From assembly GCF_905171765.1 (NCBI RefSeq), contig NC_053392.1:408834366-408898365 (forward strand): DNA of 64,000 nucleotides. The letters run 5' to 3'. The stretch comes from Bufo bufo (lineage: Eukaryota; Chordata; Amphibia; Anura; Bufonidae). Shown here one piece after another: positions 44,370-56,174 of the stretch (position 1 is the first letter of the stretch; the number at the start of each line of letters is the position of its first letter). The notes beneath the pieces are model-generated. The model was not told the DNA's origin and did no database searches. It saw only the letters and a list, made by a program, of their open reading frames with translations. Position numbers and translations under genes: made by a program.

Positions 44370-45268
44370 ATGGGTCCCAGCAAGGCGCAATCGGCGGCTG
44401 AGAAGCTAAAGGAGTATGCCCGCCAGGAAAACCAACATGGCGCCGCTCCTCCCGCCACTCCACGTGCGGCGACTCGCGGACAGGCTGCGCAACAGTTAGA
44501 GCCTGATGATGCTGGGGAACCAGAAATTACCCTGAAAGCAGTGTCGGAGCAGCTTCTAATGGCAATCTGCTCCTGCCAGTCCTCCCTCACATGTAAGATC
44601 GAGGAGGTACGGGTGGACCTGGGCCTGTTAAGGCAGGACGTACAGCAGCTGAGGGAGAGGGTGAAGCAGACGGAAGATCGGGTGTCGGCACTTGAGGATT
44701 ATACTAGGCCTCTGGACACAAGACTGCAGAAGGTGGAGAGATCTGTGGGATTATGGCGGCAGAAGTGCGACGACCTGGAGAATCTGTCCCGCCTCAACAA
44801 CGTGCGGATTCTGGGTATACCCGAGAGAGCGGAGGGACGGGATCCTGCCAATTTCCTGGAGGTATGGTTCAAGGCCCAGTTTCCCGATGCCACGTTCTCG
44901 ACCGCGTATGCGGTTGAAAGGGCGCATAGAATCCCTGCCAGACCGCCTCCCCGGGAGCCCCGCCGAGACCTTTGCTAGCCCGTATGCTCAACTGGAAGGA
45001 CCGGGACTTAATTCTCAGCCAGGCAAGGAGCAAGGGAGCGCTGATGTACGACAACACCAACGTATCATTATTCCCAGACTTTTCTGCGGAATTGCAGAAG
45101 AAGAGGGCCACTTTTGTCTCGGTAAAGAGACGTCTCCGCGAATTAAACCTGCAATATTCGATGGCCTACCCAGCACGTCTCCGTGTGATCGATGGGGATA
45201 GACCACTTTTCTTCACTGATCCAAAGGAAGCAGAGGACTGGTTATCCAGACGCCCAAGACCGCACTAA
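44370..45268 (+). pseudogene. LINE ORF1 (coiled coil + RRM), one frameshift
   Basis: The start at 44370 (MGPSKAQSAAEKLKEYAR) is chosen as the first ATG ahead of the conserved part. Order: basic, Ala-rich N-terminus; long coiled coil (IEEVRVDLGLLRQDVQQLRE ... DTRLQKVERS, about 44590-44745); RRM-like core (LSRLNNVRILGIPERAEG, about 44785-44840); then, after a frame change near 44960-44970, the C-terminal domain (RMLNWKDRDLIL, YSMAYPARLRVI) to 45268. The layout is that of L1-type ORF1p, a trimeric RNA-binding chaperone that coats LINE RNA. Apart from the single shift the protein is preserved. Confidence 0.87.
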
Positions 45269-45815
45269 TCAGGACACTGGGACTGCGCCGCAAGTATTAT
45301 GGGGTATTGTACTGAGCAATATGGTACCTTACCGCAGTGCTTAAGTGTCTGTGATGCTATGTTCTCCTTCTCACTTGTGTGTTGCGGGACACTTTCAGTC
45401 ACTGGGCCTTCTAGAATTGTAATGCTGGCTATTGTTGTTCATTTAATAGCTGGTAAGGGGTCTGGTTGCGTATTATATTTTGTTACCCGCTGCTCCTCTT
45501 AATAATTACAGCTGTACTACAACATGTACAGGGAATGCTCGGCCACCGGTATGGGCCTGAACAACTTCTTTGCCGTACCGGTCCCCGAACACGTTGCCAC
45601 GAAACTAACGCATTAATGGTTGCACTGGATGAATATCTAGAGCTGTTAGTTAATCATATGTTATGTTCTATGTTTCTACTGTTGATTAAGGCATGGGCAT
45701 CTGCGTGTTTATCATGGGCTAAGGAAGTGAAGCGACTACTTAGGAAAGGGGGGTACTGTGCTGGATCTGACAGAGTGACCCTCATTTGTATGGGAGATGT
45801 ATTGGTGACTGAGCC
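45269..45815 (+). other. LINE inter-ORF region
   Basis: About 550 bp between ORF1 and ORF2 without a supported gene; short open frames show no domain. The length is long for an L1-type spacer. Confidence 0.6.
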
Positions 45816-46918
45816 ATGGGGTCTTTAACAATGATGTCCTGGAATGTGAGAGGTTTGGGCGCACCGAATAAGAGGATTGCGGTATTTTTGCATGTCAGGA
45901 GATATTGCCCTCACATTCTGGGACTTCAGGAAACTCATTTGACATCAGACACTGGGCACAGAATAATTAAATCATGGGTGCAGTGGTCTCTGCAGGCGCA
46001 TGGCACCTCACACTCCAGAGGAGTAGCAATATTGGTTCGCAAGGGCCTCATATGGGAGCCGCAGCAGACTGCTGTAGACCCTGAGGGGCAATATCTAATG
46101 GTGTACGGGTTTATTAATCACGTGCCTTACGTTATTGTTAACCTATATAACCCCCCTCCGGCCAGGGTTTCACTCTTGCAGACGACATTGGGATTTGCAG
46201 CGCAGTATCCCTCGGCCCGTTTAATCTGCATGGGTGACTTTAATATGGTCATGGGGGAGGAGCTAGATAGACACCGCCCACCCGGGATGCGGATAGATGA
46301 GTCTTCCTCTGTCACTGCGTTGTCTAGAGTTGCTGCAGAGTTGGGTTGGCTGGATCTCTGGAGACTTAGGAACCCGCGGTTGAGAGAGTACTCCTGCTTC
46401 ACCCCTGCTAGAGGTGCGCTGTCTAGAATCGATTATGTCTTGGGCAACGCTATGGTGTACACGGACCTGATCGATATTACCTATGTACCACAGGGCCCTT
46501 CAGATCATGCTCCGTTAGTAACACGTTTGAATGTTCCTGGCGCCGCCTCTGGGGGAGGTAAAGTGAGGATTCACCCTTTTTGGCTCACGCTCTTTACCCA
46601 GAATGATAGGATTCCTGATCAGTTGGAGGTGTTCTTGGAGATGCAGGGGGATGAGACGGAGGGGTTGCTATTATGGGACACCTTGAAGGCCTACCTGAGA
46701 GGCTGCCTGAAGTCCTCCATTTCATATGTGAAAAAGTGCACTGCTCGTCAGGAGCTTGAATTACACACCAAGTGTAGGGAGGCAGAAGCCTCTTTTTGTT
46801 TAGATCCCACAGAAGTGAATAGAATTGAATGGATGACGAGGGGTCGATCTTATATGCTGCATATTAAAGAGAAAAGCGAGCGCAGGATGTTCTTCATGAA
46901 GCAGCAGTCATTTGAATC

Positions 46919-47477
46919 TGTCACGGATGGTGTACAGGAAACAAGACAATACCATATAAACAATGTCTCTCTGGATCCACAACTAAGGAACAAAGGGAGA
47001 CCCCTGCAATGGACCTGCCGCTCTCCCTCACTGCTCAGCCTATGCGAACACCCCAAAGGTGGATGGCCGCATATCCACGTTCCTCGGCTAACTATTACCT
47101 GAAGACCCTACAATAGTGAAGGGACACGACCACCGGCTCCCTACACTGACACGGAGGGAGTCAGGGTCACCTGGATCCAGAAAAGACAAAATCATAAATA
47201 CATAAACAGCACTTATCTTGCAGACGAATGACGACTGACGACTGGGAACAGGGAACTGGGAACAGGGAACTGGGAACAGCATGCACACACACTCCAGGAA
47301 GTTGTATCAGCCGCACACTACTGCATTATGGGGAGGAACTTAAAGGGTAGCGATCAGTCCCACTGCATGACAGCTGAGATAGACTAACGAGATGAGAAAC
47401 GAAACCAAAACAAAGAAATTCAAGGAGGAGGATCTGAGAAGCTCCTGTGAGCGCTTCTCAGCTGTCTGGCTGTGACA
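46919..47477 (-). repeat. 3' LTR of the chromovirus (left)
   Basis: 559 bp, TG...CA ends. Contains a tandem GGGAACAGGGAACTGGGAACA block near 47240-47280, with one more unit than the other LTR. The reading frame of the chromodomain protein overlaps its inner edge. Confidence 0.93.
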
Positions 47478-50228
47478 GTACCCCTCCCTCTAGGAGTGGA
47501 CTCCGGACACTCAGGGCCCACCTTCTCAGGATGGGACCTATGGAAAGCCCTGATGAGACGAGAGGCCTTAATGTCCGTCACTGGGACCCACATCCTCTCC
47601 TCAGGACCATAACCCTCCCAATGAACGAGGTACCGGAGAGAACCGCGGACAAGACGAGAATCCACAATCCTAGAGACCTGAAATTCAAGATTTCCATCAA
47701 CCATAATCAGAGGAGGAGGCAAAGGCGAGGGTACAATAGGTTGAACATAAGGTTTCAATAAGGACTTATGAAAAACATTATGGATCTTCCAAGTCTGAGG
47801 AAGATCAAGACGGCAACAGGATTGATGACAGACAGGATCTTGTAAGGCCCAATAAACCTAGGACCCAACTTCCAGGAGGGAACCTTCAATTTGATATTCT
47901 TGGTAGACAACCACATCAGATCACCAACATTCAGGTCCGGACCAGGCACACGTCTCTTATCCGCCACACGCTTATATCTCTCACTCATGCTCTTTAGATT
48001 ATCCTGAATCTTTTGCCAAATAGATGACAAAGACGAGGAGAATCTGTCCTCATCAGGCAAACCAGAAGAGCCCTCTCCCGAGAAAGTCCCAAACTGCGGA
48101 TGGAACCCATATGCACCAAAAAATGGTGACTTATCAGAGGACTCCTGACGACGGTTATTTAAAGCAAACTCAGCAAGGGACAAAAAAGAACACCAATCCT
48201 CCTGATTCTCCGCCACAAAACAGCGCAGATATGTCTCCAGATTCTGATTGACGCGCTCTGTCTGGCCATTAGACTGCGGATGGAAAGCAGAAGAGAATGA
48301 CAACCGAACCCCCAAGCGAGAACAGAGAGCCTTCCAGAATCTGGAAACAAACTGCGTGCCCCTATCAGAGACTATGTCTGAAGGAATCCCATGCAATTTG
48401 ACAATGTGTTCAATAAATGCCTGCGCCAGCGTCTTAGCATTGGGCAAACCAGGAAAAGGGATAAAATGCACCATTTTGCTAAAACGGTCCACCACCACCA
48501 GAATCACAGACTTCCCCGAGGAACGAGGCAAGTCCGTTATGAAGTCCATGGACAGATGTGTCCAAGGACGGGAAGGAATGGGCAAAGGAAGGAGAGGACC
48601 TGATGGCCGTGAATGAGGGACCTTGGCACGAGCGCAAGTCTCGCAAGCTGCCACAAAACCCTCAACCGACTTACGAAGCGCAGGCCACCAGAATCTCCGA
48701 GCGATGAGATCCAGTGTGGCTCTTGCCCCCGGGTGCCCAGCAAGGACCGTGTCGTGGTGTTCTTTAAAAATCTTGTGTCTCAAAGCGAGAGGCACAAACA
48801 ACCTCCCAGGAGGACAAAGATCAGGAGCTTCTAACTGGGCTGCCTGCACCTCTGCCTCCAATTCAGGAAAAAGAGCAGAGACCACCACACCTTCAGCCAA
48901 AATGGGACCCGGGTCTTAAAAATTCCCACCTCCCGGAAAACAACGTGACAGGGCATCTGCCTTCACATTCTTAACCCCAGGGCGGAACGTAACAACAAAA
49001 TTAAACCTTGAAAAGAACAAAGACCATCTGGCCTGTCTCGGGTTCAGACGCTTGGCTGACTCCAAGTAGGCCAGATTTTTATGGTCAGTAAACACGGTAA
49101 TAGGGTGTCTGGCTCCCTCTAGCCAATGGCGCCATTCCTCAAAAGCCAACTTGATGGCCAACAATTCCCTATCTCCCACATCATAATTTCTCTCTGCGGA
49201 GGAGAGTTTCTTTGAGAAAAAGGCACTCGGTTGCCATTTGGCAGGAGAGGAACCCTGAGACAAGACCGCACCCACCCCTACCTCAGAAGCATCAACCTCA
49301 ACTATGAAGGGTAACGAAATATCAGGTTGTACTAGGATGGGAGCGGAAGCAAAACTCTCCTTGATATTAGAAAGGCCTTACGCGCCTCTACCGACCAGGA
49401 AGAAAAATCTACCCCCTTTCTGGTCATATCAGTGAGTGGTTTAACAACAGAGGAATAATTCAAAATAAATTTCGTGTAATAATTGGCAAAGCCCAAAAAA
49501 CGCATCAGCGCCTTCTGATTCGCAGGAAGCTCCCACTCAAGCACAGCGCGGACCTTCTCGAGGTCCATGCGAAAACCAGAAGCGGAGACAATAAACCCCA
49601 GAAATTGGATTTCTGGAACCGCAAACACACATTTTTCCAGTTTTGCGTATAATTTATTCTCCCGCAGGATGAGCAAGACCTGACGTAAGTGTTCCTTATG
49701 AGTCTTGAAATCAGGAGAAAAAATCAAAATGTCATCCAAATACACTAATACAAATTTTCCCATTAAATGATAAAAAATGCTGTTGACGAAATGCTGAAAA
49801 ACGGCTGGGGCATTCATCAAACCAAAAGGCATAACCAAATTCTCAAAATGGCCCTCAGGGGTATTGAAAGCCGTCTTCCATTCGTCTCCTTCTCTGACCC
49901 TAATCAGGTTGTATGCCCCTCTTAGGTCTAATTTGGAAAAGACTTTAGCCCCAACAACCTGGTTAAACAGGTCCGGGATCAGAGGAAGCGGATAAGGATC
50001 ACGAATAGTGATACTGTTCAGCTCCCTGAAATCCAGACAAGGTCTTAAAGAACCATCTTTTTTCTTAACAAAGAAAAAACCAGCGGCAACAGGTGACTTC
50101 GAGGGTCGTATGTGTCCTTTTCTCAGACTCTCAGAGAAATAAGCCCGCATAGCGACCCTCTCAGGTTGGGAGAGATTGTATAAACGAGATTTAGGCAGCT
50201 TGGCGCCTGGGATGAGATTAATAGGTCA
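47420..50228 (-). pseudogene. Chromovirus pol: RT, RNase H, integrase, chromodomain, broken
   Basis: On the minus strand from 50228 down: RT with KVFSKLDLRGAYNLIRV and intact LVYLDDILIFS (about 49730-49760). A one-base loss near 49371 follows, then RNase H ([29 protein letters not shown]). A TAA at 48916-48918 precedes the integrase, with zinc-binding His/Cys (HPGARATL, CETCARAK), core motifs SMDFITDLP, IVSDRGTQF and PQSNGQTERVNQ (D,D,E all present). A frameshift near 47812 precedes the C-terminal chromodomain (FQVSRIVDSRLVRGSLRYL, VHWEGYGPEERMWVP, about 47580-47690). Chromodomains can steer integration to particular chromatin marks. Four lesions in total (counting the TGA at 50226-50228) rule out expression as one polyprotein. 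Confidence 0.92.
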
Positions 50229-51689
50229 ATCATACTCCCTGTGCGGAGGTAAACCCTGAACTCCACTCTCAGAGAAGACATCCAAAAATTCAGAGAGTAA
50301 AGGTGGTACAGTCTTAGTAGAAACCTCAGAAACAGATGTTATGAGGCAATTCTCTCTGCAAAAGTTACTCCAACCATTTATTTGCCTCGCTTGCCAATCA
50401 ATGGTGGGGTTATGTTTAGTGAGCCAGGGTAGCCCCAACACTAGAGGAGTAGGCAAACCGCTAAGGACGAAACATGACACATCCTCAACATGAGCATCAC
50501 TCACAATTAAACGGATATTGTGAACTATGCCCTTTAATGATTTCTGAGAAAGTGGAGCTGAATCAATAGCAAAAACAGGAATATCCTTTCCCAAAGTGCA
50601 TACCTGGAAACCATGAGTTACCGCAAATTGACTATCAATGAGGTTGACAGCTGCTCCACTATCCACAAAAATCTCACAAAAAATGCTCTTGCTCTCTAGC
50701 GCCACCCTAGCAGGCAGGACAAAACGGGAACTACAAGCAAACAGAAAACCTTCAATTTCCGCCTCAACCCTGCCAATAGTAACAGACGGAACATTTTTAA
50801 AAGATTTTTTCCTTTTTGTCTCTTTATTACTCCCAGAAAACTGCCTGAATCTCCTAGAGGGACAAACATTTGCCAGATGATTTATACCTCCACAACAAAA
50901 ACAAACCCTCCCCTGCGGGCTGAATCTTCTATTGTCAGAGGCAATCAACCCCAGCTGCATGGACTCCTGCTCAGAAGGGGCTGACAGCGACTGAGACCCC
51001 TGTGCACAGAATGAGACCGCTGCACTGTCCCGGGACTGAGTATGACAGGAAGGAGAGATCTCTCCTCTCTCTCTAAGATGCCTGTCAATACGAACAGCCT
51101 GAGACATAGCAGAATCCAAGGAGGTAGGTCTTTCATGAAAGGCAAATGCATCTTTCAATCCCTCTGAAAGACCATAGCAAAATTGACTTCGGAGTGCAGC
51201 ATCATTCCAACCCATATCTGCTGCCCATCTCCGAAATTCTGAACAGTATATCTCTGCGGATTGTTTACCCTGGCATAACAGACGTAGTCTAGACTCAGCC
51301 AGAGCAATACGATCCGGATCATCATATATCTGACCCAGGGCTAAAAAGAATTCATCCACTGAACGGAGGGGCCGTGCCCCCTCCGGCAGCGAAAAGGCCC
51401 AGGACTGAGCGTTACCCCTGAGCAGCGATATAATGATCCCCACCCTCCGTTCTTCATCACCAGATGAATGGGGAAGAAGGCGAAAATGGAGTTTGCAAGC
51501 CTCTCTAAAACGCACAAAATTCTCACTACCCCCGGAGAACGTATCCGGGAGCGAGATCTTAGGCTCAGCACAAACTCCATGAACGCAAGCTGAACCAGTC
51601 ACTTGAAACTGAGAAAAAGTCTTACGGAGATCAGCTACCTCCAAAGAAAGACCCTGAAAGCGTTCAGCCAAAAGTGAAACCGGATCCAT
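50226..51689 (-). pseudogene. Chromovirus Gag-protease segment, ends at premature stop
   Basis: The start at 51689 (MDPVSLLAERFQGLS) is preferred over the longer open frame that runs back into the LTR, because it lies just inside the LTR and starts the Gag-like sequence. About 487 codons. Capsid-like region (FVRFREACKLHFRLLP, WAFSLPEGARPLRSVDEF, YCSEFRRWAADMGWND), zinc knuckle CFCCGGINHLANVC, and protease with intact FVDSGAAVNLID. The TGA at 50226-50228 falls just before the RT (after PPHREYD, where this family usually continues with CPINL), so the stop is probably a mutation and not a programmed signal. Confidence 0.85.
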
Positions 51690-51716
51690 GCTTGAGACGG
51701 TTTTGGCGGCTGATAA

Positions 51717-52268
51717 TGTCACGGATGGTGTACAAGAAACAAGACAATACCATATAAACAATGTCTCTCTGGATCCACAACTAAGGAACAAAGGGAGACC
51801 CCTGCAATGGACCTGCCGCTCTCCCTCACTGCTCAGCCTATGCGAACACCCCAAAGGTGGATGGCCGCATATCCACGTTCCTCGGCTAACTATTACCTGA
51901 AGACCCTACAATAGTGAAGGGACACGACCACCGGCTCCCTACACTGACACGGAGGGAGTCAGGGTCACCTGGATCCAGAAAAGACAAAATCATAAATACA
52001 TAAACAGCACTTATCTTGCAGACGAATGACGACTGACGACTGGGAACAGGGAACTGGGAACTGGGAACAGCATGCACACACACTCCAGGAAGTTGTATCA
52101 GCCGCACACTACTGCATTATGGGGAGGAACTTAAAGGGTAGCGATCAGTCCAACTGCATGACAGCTGAGATAGACTAACGAGATGAGAAACTAAACCAAA
52201 ACAAAGAAATTCAAGGAGGAGGATCTGAGAAGCTCCTGTGAGCGCTTCTCAGCTGTCTGGCTGTGACA
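51717..52268 (-). repeat. 5' LTR of the chromovirus (right)
   Basis: 552 bp, TGTCACGGATGG ... CTGTGACA, nearly identical to 46919-47477. The minus-strand leader TTATCAGCCGCCAAAACC follows it and is the likely primer-binding region; Gag starts 28 bp inside. Confidence 0.93.
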
Positions 52269-55169
52269 GAATCTGGGGATAGAGCGGGCAAACTCCTCGC
52301 CCAGATTGCGAGAACCAATCAGATGTTCCCCCCGGTTCTGCGCATATTAAATTCTGAGGGGCAGCTGCTGGAATCAGTGGAGGGTATTCTAGATACTTTC
52401 AGATGCTTCTATCAGTCGCTTTACAGTTCCTCAGCTCAATATACTGCTGGGGAGCTGTGTGACTATATTGCTGAGGTGTCCCACCCTAAGCTTAGCGCGG
52501 AGGTTAGACGACTGCTGGATGCGGACATAACACTAGAGGAGATTCAGCTAGCCATACAGGACTTACCTAAGGGGAAGGCGCCGGGCCCGGATGGGATACC
52601 TGTGGAAGTATATGCTAGATATAGCAAGTTCCTGGGACCCCAACTCCTTAAACTGTACTCAGAGTTGCTCCAGCGGCATTTATTGCCTGACTCCTTGTAT
52701 GATGCCACCATTGTAGTAATTTTGAAACCAGACAAGGATCCAAATGAGTGTGGGTCTTATAGACCAATCTCATTGTTAAATTTAGACTACAAGATATTGA
52801 CTAGGCTTCTGGTTTCACGCCTAAATAAAGTGGTGACATCCATAATACATAAGGATCAGGCCGGATTTATGCCGGGCAGTACGACTTCTGATAATATTAG
52901 AAGGGCGCAGGTAATAGCACAGATCGGGGCGGCGGAAGATAGGAGGTGGGCCCTGGCGTCCATTGACACTGCTAAGGCCTTTGATTCTGTGGAATGGCCC
53001 TTCCTGCTGCAGATCTTGAGAGATTTCGGCTTTGGTCCTCAGTTTGTAAGTTGGATTGAAATACTGTATCAGAGACCTAAAGCAAACATACTAGTGAATG
53101 GCACTCAATCTGACTCCTTTGCGCTCCACAGGGGTACGAGACAGGGCTGTCCCCTTTCCCCGCTGCTATTTGCTGTTGTGATAGAGCATCTTGCGCTACG
53201 CATTAGACAGGATGAGGCCTATCTGGGGATCTCCAGGGGGAATAGAGTAGAGAAAATAGGGCTTTATGCTGATGATTTGCTCCTGTTTATGGATGAGCCT
53301 GAGAGGACCCTCCAGAGTGCGATGGAAGTGATAGAGAGGTTTGGTACTTACTCGGGCTTGCACATAAATTGGACGAAATCTGCTATCATGCCTCTCTGGA
53401 CACATGATTGGCCCGGAAGGCTACTTAACCTACCAGTGGTGGATCATTTTAAATACCTTGGCATTGTGATCACTAGGGATCCCCATGTATCAGTGGCAAG
53501 AAATATAGACCCTATAGAATCTTTATTCATTGACAAATTTAAAACATGGAAGTCCTTGCCGCTTTCGGTAATGGGCAGATTGAATCTGGTCAAAATGGTA
53601 TTACTTCCGAAGGGTCTCTATCTCCTGTCACACGCATGTGCCCCGGTCTCTAAAGCCTTCTTTGACAGATTGCACAAGATGACAGTGGCTTTTGTCTGGG
53701 GAGGAGCTAGGAGAAAGCTCTCCCTGAACGTCCTACAGAGGTTCAAACTTCACAGGGGAGTAGCTTTGCCCGACTTTTTTCTGTATTACTTAGCTAGTCA
53801 GCTGAAATACGTAGCTGCATGGGTGGGGCAGGGGGAACTGCCGGGGCCGGAATACTGGCTGAAGGAATATCTTAACCTTGTCACTCTGTGGCCTGTGTTG
53901 GAATCCCCTTATCAGGTACTTGGTAGGCTTCTTCCTGCCCATAAGTTAGCCAACCAGGTCTGGAGGGCGGCCAAACTTAACTCGTACAAGGATTTGCCTG
54001 ATGCTGCTCCTATCTGGGATAATCCCATGTTTCCACATTTGGTGAATTTGGAGGGAGTGGCGGTTTGGAAAGAGCAAGGGGTCCGGACCTTGGAGGACTT
54101 ATATATAGGAGGCGTTTTGCGGTCTCTACAGCAATTGCAAGAGAAGTTTGAGATCCCCCATACACACTTCTATAGATACCTTCAGCTGCGACATGCCCTA
54201 ACTGCTCAATTTAGAGTAGGAACATCTCTAAGTATCCCTTGATAGGGGTGTTAAGGTCACAGGGTCCCAAGGGTGTAATTTCTGTGTTATATACTCATCT
54301 GCTGGGAGAACGCATGGCACTCCAACCTTTGGAGGTAGAGGCAAAGTGGAGAGACTCCATTTCTACACTCGATGCTGAGGATTGGGAGGAGGCTCTGCTG
54401 GTGCCCACTAGGGTTTCCCCTTCTGTGAACAACAGACTAACCCAGATATTTATACTCCATAGGAGCTAATTATCCCCTCTAAGATTATATAGAATGGGAA
54501 GATCTCCCAGCAGTAGATGTCATAGGTGTCAGGAGGAAAGGGCTGATTTCTGGCATTTGATTTGGGGGTGCAGCTACATTCAGGCCTTCTGGGATAAAGT
54601 TGTGGACGTTCTTTCAACAATGGTCCCTGCTCAACTAGCTATTTGTCCTAAAGTTTGTATTCTAGGAGTTTTGGATGAGGAGCAGTGGACACATCACCAG
54701 AGGGTATTTTTAGGAGAGGCCTTATTCATGGCTAGGAAGGCGATAGCGCTGAGATGGATGGCTGACAGGCCTCCTACTGTCAATCAATGGAAAGCACTGG
54801 TGAACCAAGCCATGTCTATGGAGAAAGTAGTATACGTTCATAGAGGGTGCCCGCAGAAATTTCAAAAGGTATGGGGGGAGTGGTGTTCCTCATCCTTGAC
54901 CTTGCAACCCATACACATGCACTCTATGTAAGCAAGATCTACATGATGCATCCCTTTGGTTGATATTGTGCAATGATGTATTTAATGCCTGCTTAGTGTT
55001 TTATGAAACACAATGTTATGTTTATTCGATTGTAATTGCTCCTGCTCTAAGATACTGTCCTTGCCCATATGTGATTTTCATGTAAAACACCATGCTGCCT
55101 GGAACTCCCCTGCGTGGGTTGTTCCAGTTCTTTGATGCCTTATTGTATGCCTTTTTATTAAAACTTCAA

Positions 55170-55191
55170 TAAAACGAGTTTAAAAAAAAAC
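55170..55191 (+). terminator. LINE polyadenylation signal and A-tail
   Basis: AATAAAACGAGTTT followed by nine A and the 14-bp target duplication marks the 3' end of the LINE. Confidence 0.85.
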
Positions 55192-55194
55192 CTC

Positions 55195-55900
55195 TACAGA
55201 TCTTAAAGAGTGTCATCTTGAAAGAATGGCCAAAATACAAGAAACATGCTTCGATGAAAGTTTCTAAATTTTTTCACATAAGAGATGAAGACTCTGTGCA
55301 GCATGGAGAAAGGGCTGTTATACCAGAATCCCTCAGAAGAGACCTAATAGAAAGATTACACTCTACTCACTTAGGTGTAGAAGGAGGTCTACGTCGGGCA
55401 CGAGAATATGTTTATTGGCCTGGAATGAATGACCACATAAAAAAAAACTTTATAGCACAGTGTTAAATTTGTGCATCGTGCAATGATAAGCAAACAAAAG
55501 AGACATTGCAACCACATACAATTTCAAACAGACCATGGTCAAAAGTAGGAACAGATCTGTTTACGTGGAACGACAAAGAGTATCTGGTAACTATGGACTA
55601 TTTTTCCAACTTCTGGGAGACTACTTACAGGACACAAGGGCAAAACCAGTAATTAAAAAATTCAAAGCCCATTTTGCCAGGTATGGCATTCCTGACGTTG
55701 TGTTCTCTGACAATACTGCTCAATTTACATCTGAAGAGTTCAAAAAATTCAGGGAGAGGTGGGAATTTGAGCACCAGACATCATCTCCAGGATATCCTCA
55801 GAGTAATGGTAAAGCAGAGTCAGCAGTAAAAACAAAAGATTCATGCAAAACAGGCAGGTATACATGTATACCTGTCTATACTGGACCATAGAAACAAGGC
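55195..55900 (+). pseudogene. Outer gypsy integrase, broken
   Basis: Resumes after the LINE. His-containing zinc-binding part (LIERLHSTHLGVEGGLRRAR, VYWPGMNDHI) then a TAA at about 55464 and ICASCND. The catalytic core is split between frames: TDLFTWNDKEYLVTMDYF (first Asp), VFSDNTAQFTSEEF (second Asp) and GYPQSNGKAESAVK (Glu). All three catalytic residues are still present. A run of stops follows. Continuous with the pol remnant at 42319-44205 before the LINE inserted. Confidence 0.85.
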
Positions 55901-56174
55901 TTAGACACCAGTTCAGTACAGCAGCTTATGAGTAGACGTACAAGCACTCTCTTACCAACTGCAGGTCAACAACTAAAGCCAAAGCTTGTGGGCAATGTTA
56001 AAGCCAAACTGAAGAAGAATCAAGATAGGCAGGCTTTCTATTACAATAAATCTGCAAAAGATCTGCCTCTTCTCTGGAACAATTAAAATGTACGGATTCA
56101 GCCATTAGGCAAATATGACAAACAATGGCAAAAGGCCAAGTTTGTCCAGAAATTTGGACCACAGTGTAGCTGTC

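Larger units (their letters stand above)
46919..52268 (-). mobile_element. Chromodomain Ty3/gypsy element (chromovirus) in LINE ORF2
   Basis: LTRs at 46919-47477 and 51717-52268 (TGTCACGGATGG ... CTGTGACA), with the perfect 5-bp duplication GAATC at 46914-46918 and 52269-52273. Coding is on the minus strand in the order gag-protease, RT, RNase H, integrase, chromodomain. By eye the LTRs differ by about three substitutions and one 7-bp tandem-unit difference, which indicates a young insertion. The youngest large insertion of this nest. Confidence 0.95.
45816..54931 (+). pseudogene. LINE ORF2: AP endonuclease and reverse transcriptase, interrupted
   Basis: The start at 45816 gives MGSLTMMSWNVRGLG. 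Endonuclease motifs WNVRGL, LQETH, CMGDFN, SRIDYVLG and GPSDHAPL are all present (to about 46530). The frame is cut at 46918 by a chromovirus insertion and resumes at 52274. The insertion plus its 5-bp duplication is 5,355 bp, a multiple of three. RT motifs: GKAPGPDGIP, SYRPISLLN, KAFDSVEW, GTRQGCPLSPLLF and the catalytic YADDLLLF (about 53263-53286). Near 54240 the frame shifts, a TAA follows at 54467-54469, and a Cys/His motif (CHRCQEERADFWHLIWGC) lies in the C-terminus to 54931. About 1,250 residues in total, the usual size. Damage is confined to the C-terminal fifth and the insertion. Confidence 0.9.
44222..55191 (+). mobile_element. Full-length L1/Tx1-type LINE nested in gypsy, itself interrupted
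   Basis: Starts GGGGGCGTGGCTGACTGCC and ends AATAAAACGAGTTTAAAAAAAAA. A 14-bp duplication CTCTACAGATCTTA lies at 44208-44221 and 55192-55205, the signature of target-primed reverse transcription. Without the 5.35-kb chromovirus inside it, the length is about 5.6 kb, with a 5' UTR, ORF1, ORF2 and a short A-tail: a full-length insertion. It separates the RNase H and integrase of the outer gypsy element. Confidence 0.95.

Noticed and set aside
50226..50228. TGA between gag-protease and RT as a programmed readthrough stop
   Set aside because: The stop falls inside the conserved start of the RT linker, where a Cys is usual, and the copy has other lesions, so mutation is the simpler explanation.
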